From Phoronis ovalis (Eukaryota > Phoronida > Phoronidae): a DNA stretch of 12,036 nt. Location of the stretch: the NCBI GenBank assembly GCA_028565635.1, contig JAOXYB010048247.1:1-12036 (forward strand), read 5' to 3'. Within the stretch, counting starts at the first letter, position 1, and each line of letters starts with the position of its first letter. Shown piece by piece: positions 1 through 8,300 of the stretch. Under the pieces are notes generated by a model that searched no databases, had not been told where the DNA came from, and saw nothing but the letters and a program-made list of their open reading frames with translations. The position numbers were made by a program, and so were the translations under genes.

Positions 1-46
1 CCGCAGCACATCCCCGTAGTCAAAAAACCTTGAGTACCCCCCCGGG
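1..46 (-). mobile_element. Cut end of a CCCGGGG-type miniature inverted-repeat element
   Basis: The first 46 bases are the reverse complement of the left end of the element at 11265-11310, with about 44 of 46 positions identical. They end in CCCGGG at 41-46, which is where that element also ends. The rest of this copy lies outside the window, so its target duplication cannot be checked. Confidence 0.7.
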
Positions 47-465
47 AGTCAGACCCTTTCAATACCGGCATCTTTAGTTCTACTCAAAACTTTTTAAATC
101 TGACTTTAGAAAAGATTTAACCTGTGAAAATTTAACAAATAAAAAAATATTAATAAATAATTGTTTATGTATTGATGTACTCACAAAAAGGAGAATATTT
201 CTTAGATCAAAGAACAAGATTTTTTTTTTGGTTTTGGCTTAGCATGCGTTTTGTGAATGAATTGTGCGAGTGCATGCAGAAATACGTCATTGTTCATTTA
301 CAGAATGCGACATGGTGGGATCGTTTGGGTCTGAGACTGGTGGCTCCACCAAGTGCATGCAAATAGTCTATTCAGATCTGTACCCAATGCTGTCACTTAA
401 TTTTGATCTGTACCTGATACTGTTGCAAATGTTTGATGTACGTTTTATTTTGCTATTATCGAGCA
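47..465. other. Non-coding DNA with part of a dispersed repeat
   Basis: I see no gene here. The stretch 248-330 resembles 2416-2487 in ESF1 intron 11: both start GTTTTGTGAATGAA, have a partly inverted copy of that sequence about 20-35 bases later, and end GTTTGGGT. A small perfect palindrome, TGGTGG-CT-CCACCA, lies near 339-352. The short open frames in this interval resemble no known protein. Confidence 0.4.
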
Positions 466-652
466 TTTTATCCAGTAGGCTTCTTATGTGTCTTGCGTAT
501 ATGTATTATCAAGAGCATGTCGCCCAGTGAACTTGTGATGTGCCGTGTGTATTTTCATAATGTATTCACAAGGATAGATCATGTTGTCCAGTAGACACGT
601 GCCTTGTGTATATTTTCGTAATGTATTCACAAGGATAGATCATGCTCCACTC
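466..652. repeat. Degenerate tandem repeat, unit about 52-64 bp, about 3 copies
   Basis: Each unit contains CCAGT, a GTG-rich part and a TGTATT(C/A)(A/T)C(A)AG-like end. The last two copies share a 26-bp exact match (558-583 and 619-644, spacing 61), and the first copy is more decayed. CCAG anchors fall at 472, 524 and 588. Confidence 0.65.
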
Positions 653-757
653 CTATTTTCGCACTTTAACGTTTCTACACACTAGGTGTGGGAGCACTAC
701 AATATTCCACTTTGTGCAAGATGCTGGTTCCTCAAGATAGTGAATGTACTGAATATA

Positions 758-1278
758 AGGGAACATCTCAAAGTTATCACAATGACCACAAACATATAGT
801 GTTTTGTATAGGAATTACCCCCCACCCCCCTTGGTCAAACGTGGGGGGTGAGTGAGATTTGGACGTCACACATGTAAAAACTGACAACCAATTTCAAGAG
901 CGAAATCAGGGCCATCAGACACGTTATCAAAAGAGTTGCGAGAGAAAAATATCAGGGTTCAGTAAGTAAAAAAGGTTGCTGAAACGTCTCCGTGCTGCCA
1001 AAAAAATTGACAAGCAAAAAAAAAAGCCCATTTCCACTCCTGTTGTAGCAGAATAAGTGCAGTAAACAAAAAATTTCTTTCTGTTCCAAAGGGGGTGATG
1101 CGTTACTATTTCAAAACAGGGGTGCACTAAAGGAATGATTTTAAATTTCGTATTTATACTAGGCATAATATTTTCATTTCGCACTAAACCATAAAAGTAG
1201 GGAGATTTTAACCCCCCTGCCCCCTATACGAAACACTATACGTTTGTGGTCATTGTGATAACTTTTGAAATGGTCCCT
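758..1278. mobile_element. Short non-autonomous element with 55-bp terminal inverted repeats
   Basis: The arms 758-812 and 1223-1278 are inverted repeats that differ at only about five positions. Both contain GTTATCACAATGACCACAAA and TATAGTGTTT. The outer ends read AGGGAxCAT, similar to hAT-type ends, but I found no matching target duplication in the flanks. The interior is AT-rich with runs of C and no recognisable transposase; the one open frame (1184-927, minus) resembles nothing I know. This is probably an old miniature inverted-repeat element moved by an enzyme encoded elsewhere. Confidence 0.75.
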
Positions 1279-1384
1279 AACTATGATTATTGTACTGTAA
1301 TTTTGGAGATTGTATTCATTATACATGTAATTAATATGTTATGTCATTAATATGTTGCATTGTACATTTGTAATCATACTGAAG

Positions 1385-1390
1385 AAATAA
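1385..1390 (+). terminator. Possible poly(A) signal for a plus-strand transcript
   Basis: AATAAA is followed about 20-30 bases later by a GT-rich stretch (TATGTGTTGTTT), the usual layout of an animal cleavage site. No plus-strand coding exon is visible in the window, so it would belong to a gene further left. It could also be chance in AT-rich DNA. Confidence 0.3.
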
Positions 1391-1417
1391 ATGTCTGTCA
1401 AATGTAACTATGTGTTG

Positions 1418-1423
1418 TTTATT
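1418..1423 (-). terminator. Possible poly(A) signal of ESF1
   Basis: TTTATT on the plus strand is AATAAA on the ESF1 strand. It is the first canonical hexamer I find after the stop codon and would give a 3' untranslated region of roughly 600 bases. A variant hexamer nearer the stop could be used instead. Confidence 0.35.
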
Positions 1424-2016
1424 TTATCTCTGTCAAGGCTCGATGTTTGGACATAAAAAAACAGATATTACTCCAGGCAAAAGAAATTGTGCAAAATCCA
1501 TGGAAGCTTAACTACCAGTAAATCGAGAGCTTGCCGTTTGTTTCCAAGAATTTTAAGCTTTCTATTCTAGGAATGTTGCAATCTGGTAGTAGTAACATAC
1601 AGCCCAAGACTTGTATGGTTGCCTTTACATTGTACTTTACATTGTACTTCACATAAGATTTCAAGATTATCTAGCTAACATCCGAACTGCTTTTATCAGC
1701 TTAACACGAAAACAGTCAAACACGGCCACCATCACATTATTTGACATGCATCTTGTACCACTAGTACTCCCCCCCCGCCCCCCCCCCCCCTAAATTCCAT
1801 TAGCTTACACAGTAAATTTGTCTGCGCTATAAGAACTCTGGGAGCACTAGTAATAAATTGCATATTGAATGATCTGGTGGTGTGCACTCGGTGAAATTGG
1901 CCAGATTTGTATCCATCATCGAATGTTAGGAACCCCTGAAAAAGTTCTATAATATTTCTACACTTTCAAGAAGAAAAGGTAAAACTTAAAAAAGAATTAA
2001 CTGCCGTTAAGCATGA

Positions 2017-2337
2017 CTAGACAAAAACGTTTAAAATTTTTGCTTTGCTTTTTTTCTCATTATAAAATTTAGTTTTTGCTTTTACAGACTTGACCAGAGA
2101 TGACAAGGCAGCTGCTTCTATTTTATCAGTTTTAAATTCGTTTTTATGAACTTTTGCTAATTTCTGCACAGGTTCCTCTGCCTGTAGCTTTCCTTTCGGA
2201 ACAGTCTGCCTTCGTTTAGATTTCTCGTGTATTATGGTTTCCATTGCTTTCGTCTTTTTAAAGTCAGAAGATGACGGGTCGATGTTGTAGAGATGTGATG
2301 TGTACAAGGCTTCAAACCTGGGGTCTGAGACATCAAC
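2017..2337 (-). CDS. ESF1: ESF1 exon 12: NUC153 motif and basic C-terminus
   Basis: Codes residues 705-810 and the TAG stop. It begins [20 protein letters not shown], the NUC153 motif shared by nucleolar proteins such as ESF1 and NOL10. [13 protein letters not shown] follows, then a basic tail with the family-like [19 protein letters not shown] end. The acceptor is GTGTTTCAG, with its AG at 2339-2338. Confidence 0.95.
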   Translation of the reverse strand, partial: VDVSDPRFEALYTSHLYNIDPSSSDFKKTKAMETIIHEKSKRRQTVPKGKLQAEEPVQKLAKVHKNEFKTDKIEAAALSSLVKSVKAKTKFYNEKKSKAKILNVFV

Positions 2338-5300
2338 CTGAAACACAGTAAAAATTTCAATACACATTACATGCACTAGGTAGCATCACCTACCCAAATG
2401 TTCCCACAATTCCATGTTTTGTGAATGAACAATCATTTTGTTTGCTGCTAGTTCACTCACAAAATGGGAATGTGGCATTGTTTGGGTTTGTAGTCAGTGC
2501 ACACTCTATTATTAAGCAGTCCTAGGAACACTGTTATTTCTTCATTCGGTACAAAATACATGCAAACTGGTTGACACTAATCTCAAAGTCCCTTTTCTAA
2601 TAACAAAAAGTAACTTCTGCTTCCTATTCCCTGATAATTCAAATGTTATTCAGCCTGCTACCTCCCAGAATAACTGTTGCCAGATCCTCCGGATAACTTT
2701 CAGTGGGAAAATCCTATGTTTATTCATATTTTATGGTATACTGAAGACAAAATGCTACATTCGTTGGAAAGTGAAGCAATAACCATGTGATTGGATTAAT
2801 GTTATAGTTTGATTGGCAGTCTGAACTTCCTAATTGCATTGCTGGTATAAAGTCTTGTTTCATGTGTTGCAAAGTGAATTTTTCTGTATTTTCAAAAATA
2901 TGAAGGAATATTGAAATATATGTGACTTATTCAAAAAGGAACTGGCATTACTATGTACATCCTCCTTTTTTACCTATAACCATGTGATTGGATGGATGTT
3001 TTAGTTTGAATGACAGTCTGAACTATCTTATAGCAGCGCCAGTACAAAGCCTTACTTTATGTGTATACATTAACTATGCTCTACCTGAAAACCATCTTGA
3101 ACGTTGTCCCCAGAGTCACTGATAACTTTCTTCTTTTTCTTCTTTTTTGGTTTCTCACTTTCCATGATTGATTTGAGGTTAAAATGCTGCTTGTCATCAT
3201 CATCGTCATTCATAAGCAAAGTGAGCTCCGCCTAAGCAGTAAACATTTTTAATCAAATATTTCAAAAAAAATTTAGTTTGTTAAGTCTGGGATAAATTTC
3301 TTTTTACCGCTTACTGTATTCTTGTTTGAAATTAGCATAATTTGCATGCACCACTAGTCAAACTTAATTTTTGTGCATTGACTGTCACGGTCCAGCATTT
3401 AACCACATGCTCACATGATATACTCATGAACACGGGTACAGTATGTGACCAGCGCAAATAGTTTATTTCAGTTTGCTTATTTTGACACAAAGTCTGCATA
3501 TATGATATTATACCATTTACTGCACATTACATAAATAAAACATTACATGTGGGAGCATCATTACAAGTGGGAGCATCATTACATGTGGGAGCATCATTAC
3601 ATGTGGGAGCATCATTACATGTGGGAGCATCATTACATGTGGGAGCATCATTACAAGTGGGAGCATCATACTTTGTAGACAACACTGCCTTATAAACTGT
3701 GTACCAAAACGATACCTTCTTTTGCTTATCTTCTTCAGTTTCTTCAACAAGCTGTGGTTTGTTTTTGTATTTCTTTTTGCGTGGCTGTTTCATTTTGTCT
3801 AACTCTTCTTTGAAGTAGGGATCATTCAAATCAATGCCAGCAGGAACCTCATCCTCACTGTCACCTTCATTTCCACCAGGTTGATATGTCTCATTCTGAT
3901 AAAAAAATATTTAATACAGTACACCTTTAGCAACAAAGAAACAATAGAAACCTAGACAGTCAACTTTGAAGGAGTGTTTCATACAGTCTTAGTCTTGACC
4001 TTTGACCTGGTATCATTTAGTAGTGACATGTGACCTACAATTAAGGTATGATTTTTGATGATGGGAAATAATCAAACATATAGCACATACAAAATGTCAG
4101 CCGAAAATTGCATGGAAACAAATTACCCAAGCAGCTCTTCTGTAGATTGAATAAGGTGCTGTAGACATCTTGAATTTTATAATTAACACTGTTACACTAA
4201 GACATGTATCATGCCAAGAGTATCAAGTCAGATACTGTCATCCTGGAATAGGTTTATTCAGTAAGATTAAATCTGCTGACAATGCTAGAGTAATGTGTCA
4301 AGATGCAGATTCGTTACACAAGAGCTGAAAAAAGTTATGAAAAAGCCATTCTGGGAACAGCCTGTCACCCAGTATAATAGTTTACAAGAACTACTACTGA
4401 AACAAACAGTTTTGTTCAGGCCAGCATTAATTCCCAAAATAATCAGCAAAGTTAGAGACAGACAGTTACACTTAGGAGTTACAGTTTGAAAAATATGAGA
4501 ACAACATCCGGGAAGGATAAAACAGAAGATAAAACCAATTAATAGTATAATAGTTGCAATCCCGTTCATACAAACATTTCTTTTCAGGGAAAACTTAGCT
4601 GCTTGCACACCTCTAATTTCTTTTTCAGTTTCTCTTCTTTGGCCGCTGTTCTTTTCTGCTTTTTCTTCTCTTTTTTCGTTTCAACATATTGTTCCCATGG
4701 TGACATTTTCTCTTTTTTATGAGCTGTTTTTTTAATAATAGATTCTGTGGTTTCTTTAAGACCTGATAACAATAATAAAGTTGACATTTAAAAGAACTGC
4801 TTAGCAGATACTCCTACTTACAGAAAACCTATGTTCCATCTAGTCTCGTATTGACAGAATCGACACACGCGAGAATGAGTTCGAACAGACCTAACAATCA
4901 GATAGCTGTATTCCGTACTCAAAGACGGTGACGCAACTAAAAAAGTAAACCATACATCTTTTCCTCACACTCCAATCCTTTCCCTTCACCGCAGATGAAG
5001 ACACGAGAACAGTGCAAATATTTACAGTTTGTTTTGTGCCACAGAGATGGAGATCAGGGTCAGCTACAGATAGCAAACCCCTAAGAAAACTTTAAAAAAA
5101 TTTTTTTTCATAATTGTTTAAATTACACACATTTTCTCATGTTATGCGTTTAGTGCTTTCAATAGCACAACATAATGCAGAATTAATAAAATGAAACATT
5201 CAGCCTCCGTGATTTTACCAGGATGCAGCGTTGCTATCTACAGACACAACCGGAAGTAAATATTCCAACCCAACCAATTAATAAAGTTCTTCTAAAGTCA

Positions 5301-8300
5301 GACAGTGTACCTGGTTCCCATGTGATTTCCATCTCCATTTCTTTATCTTCATTCTTGGAGTCCGTATCTCCCGTACCTTGTAAAAGTTTTCGATATTTCT
5401 CAATGGCTTTCTCATCATCGGAGCTGGATTCTGCTACTTCCCGGTGGTCAGAACCAAAATCGACAAGACCACCATAAGGGTCATCTACAAAACAACAACT
5501 GATCCCTTTATGCACGAAACATGTACTGCAAATGGGAAATTACAAGTAAATTTGCTACCATGGTGCACCTGAAGACGTTAGCATTTACTAACACCTGCAG
5601 ACACATCACGGCATCATTCGCATCACCTTTGAGTGCCTGTATTCCATAATCACATATTCATGTGCAACGGATAGAGTATGTACAAAGAAGTGGGTGCTAA
5701 TGCAGCTTAACTGAGGTATTGTGAATTTCAGTAGAGAGGATAACAAATGGAAACAGCAATTTTAGCAGTGAAGCAATACCTGTTTCTATTGTCACCTCAC
5801 TACATACCGATACTTCATCACAGCTCATTATCCGAATTATACATGGATTTACATTGCCTTGTGAATTTCAATAATGCATATGATACACACAGGCCACATT
5901 GGTAGCAGTTGATAGCTGTGGCGTTAGATATAAGTTAATTCCTACCCTCCGACTCTGATCCCGATGATGAGGCTAGATAATCCTTCACGTCCAGGTCCCG
6001 TAGCTCTTCTTTGTTGAATTTCCGCCTAGTGACAGCCATTCTGTCCCGATCATCTTCGTCCCATGTTAATTCAACCTGAAATGTAGTTTGTGATTTAATT
6101 TCATCTATATTTGTGTCTGTAAATAATAAATTATCCAGGCTAACATGTACAGTAAGTTAATAAGAATTAAGCCCCACCAGCTCAAATATAATAGCGCACA
6201 ACCTAGCACCCAAATAATTCTAATTAAAGCGTCTCCATTAATTGATATTAAAGGTAATAATCGCTTTACTGTCTTCATTAGTTATCAAGCTATTTTTTTT
6301 TGTTTAAATAACAAAGAGTGCATTAGCTTCTTCATAATTTAATAACCTTTACGATGCCTCAAGTTATAAGAGAACTACCTTGGACTGGTTTAGAGCCGAG
6401 GTCACAAAAAGCGATGGATTGTACGATGACTGTTCTGGCATATCAGTGGCAACAGACTTTGGCTCATGAACAAACTCCATGTCAGTCGGGATAAACCTAC
6501 AATACAAATAAAATCAAATCTCAATCAAAACAATGTCAGCAGTAGAGGATGACAAAATTCGTGTAGTACAATTTAAATATACAGGTGAGAGACAGCGCAG
6601 GTATTTAATTTAATATTTGTCACTTTTTAAATTAAATTTTTTGAAACATATGCCATCAATTCAGTAAATACCTGAGAATCACCGCTGTCAAAATGACAGC
6701 TTTTAATAAATTTCAAAAGAGCACCAAAAATGAAAACTGAAGTTCCCAGTTTATGCCAGTTTATTAAATTCTACTCAACACAGCATCCTCGGCAAATTAT
6801 GCAATTCTACGTCCAGCTTGGATAAAGAATTGACACAGCCTTTAGTATTAATGCACGAAACAACTTAATTTTTCCAGAAGCAAGCATTATGATAAGTCAC
6901 CTGAGGTCAATTTTTGTTGAACTGCTTTCGTATTCTTGTCCGTCCGTCTGTTCATAAACATGATTGGCCGTTTCCCGTGAATCAAACTCTGCTACGGCGT
7001 AATAATACTTCAACCTGTTCAACTGATAACGGCGTAATTTTTCCCTGTGATATTTTTCATCTAAAATATACAAATAAAAAGAACCAAGATCTTAATTTTC
7101 ATTCAATCTGTCTGTATGTCCTTGTAACTGTAATTGTGGGTAGTAAAGTCTACTGTAGGACTGACACGAGAGCAACATGGAAGAACACGTTTACAGTAAT
7201 ACAGTTTCATCAATACTGCTTCTTCTTATAGGCAATTTGAAGAAATAAACAAACTTGTACTTACATCATAAAATTGGCTGAACTAACCAGTTCATACAAT
7301 ATGTTGTCATAGTTACCATGGGTATAAAGGTAATATTAACACAAAGAACAATTTCAGATAAAAAGGAGAGTTCGGGGTAGTTTGAGGAGTCAGTTATAGT
7401 AATGGTTCAATTATTTTTTTTACACAATACATGTTAACAACCCGTACCTGTGCCTTCTTCGCCATCAGACTCCACGGTAACTTGAACAAGTTCTTGTGGT
7501 CCTTTCATTTGCTCTTCAGCCATTCTCTTCAATCCAAACTCTGATGGATAAATCTGAAAAAAATTCTTTATGTTTAAAGATACACTGTTTTAATACAGTT
7601 ATTTCACTACAACTTTCAGAATTGCTTCCCTAATGGCGCATTGTTTTAAAAAAATTAATTCGCTTAATGTCAAAGACAGCGGTCATTTAGCATTCTCAGG
7701 TACTTGTAGGTAATTAGGTTACAATAAGATGAGCCAATCAGACAATGAAAAGAATATAAGAATTATCAGTTTAGGAGTGTATTTATAGACTGATGTGAAA
7801 GGTTACGTATGTATGGACAGAGTATAATACGAAACTGCTGTTTCATCACTACAGAAACTATTGCCATCGTAAACTAGTATTTTACATATGCAGCAGAGCA
7901 TAACTGGGAAATCTACAGTCAAATGAAGGGACAGACATATGAAATTAAAGTTTGGCATGGTTATACTTTCGAGGTTACACATCCAAACATTAAGAGGTAA
8001 AAAATAGTTTTCATGACCGTTTTCGAAAAAAAAAGAGCAAGATGGTGAAACTAAATCACAGAATACTTCAATAGGACAATTAGTGCATCCCACGGGACAG
8101 AGTGAGAAGGGTGTAACAACATTGTCACCAAATACTGAAATAGGGAAAACAGTGTTCACCACTCATTTTACAGCACCAATATTTTTCTGCAACCCCCAAA
8201 CATATTCATTTGTAAAGGGATCATAATTTATACATAGTTTGTGCAGAAAAACTTAAATAAGTCCCTGGATTTATTATGAAGAGGCACTTTTTACCTTGAC

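Larger units (their letters stand above)
1284..2016. other. ESF1 3' flank: possible untranslated region, simple repeats
   Basis: No coding region is recognised. If the signal at 1418 is used, most of this interval is ESF1 3' untranslated sequence. A 12-bp unit CTTTACATTGTA is repeated twice at 1623-1646, with a third partial copy. A run made almost wholly of C lies at about 1769-1790. The short open frame starting at 1611 runs through that C-run and is not a credible gene. Confidence 0.45.

Noticed and set aside
172-530. Two overlapping plus-strand frames in the left flank
   Set aside because: Short, in AT-rich repeat-bearing DNA, no similarity to known proteins and no splice context.
927-1184. 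85-codon minus-strand frame inside the 758-1278 element, as a transposase remnant
   Set aside because: No DDE-type or zinc-finger pattern, far too short, and low-complexity in part.
1611-1793. Plus-strand frame ending in a proline run
   Set aside because: The proline run is only the poly-C stretch near 1769-1790, and the start lies in a simple repeat.
3541-3666. CRISPR-like array
   Set aside because: The units are head-to-tail with no unique spacers, and the genome is clearly animal.
3517-3750. Minus-strand frame reading the minisatellite as [12 protein letters not shown]
   Set aside because: It is a second frame of the same 18-bp array, out of frame with ESF1, and has no other support.
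4285-4608. Overlapping open frames on both strands in ESF1 intron 9
   Set aside because: The minus-strand frame is rich in hydrophobic and Cys residues from AT-rich DNA; the plus-strand frame (4295-4489) matches no family I know. Both look like chance.
5223-5477. Plus-strand frame opposite ESF1 exon 8
   Set aside because: Antisense shadow of an exon with firm homology on the minus strand.
7803-8162. 119-codon open frame on the minus strand within ESF1 intron 3
   Set aside because: No recognisable motif, no codon or composition sign of a real protein, and it lies between two well-supported exons of a gene on the same strand.
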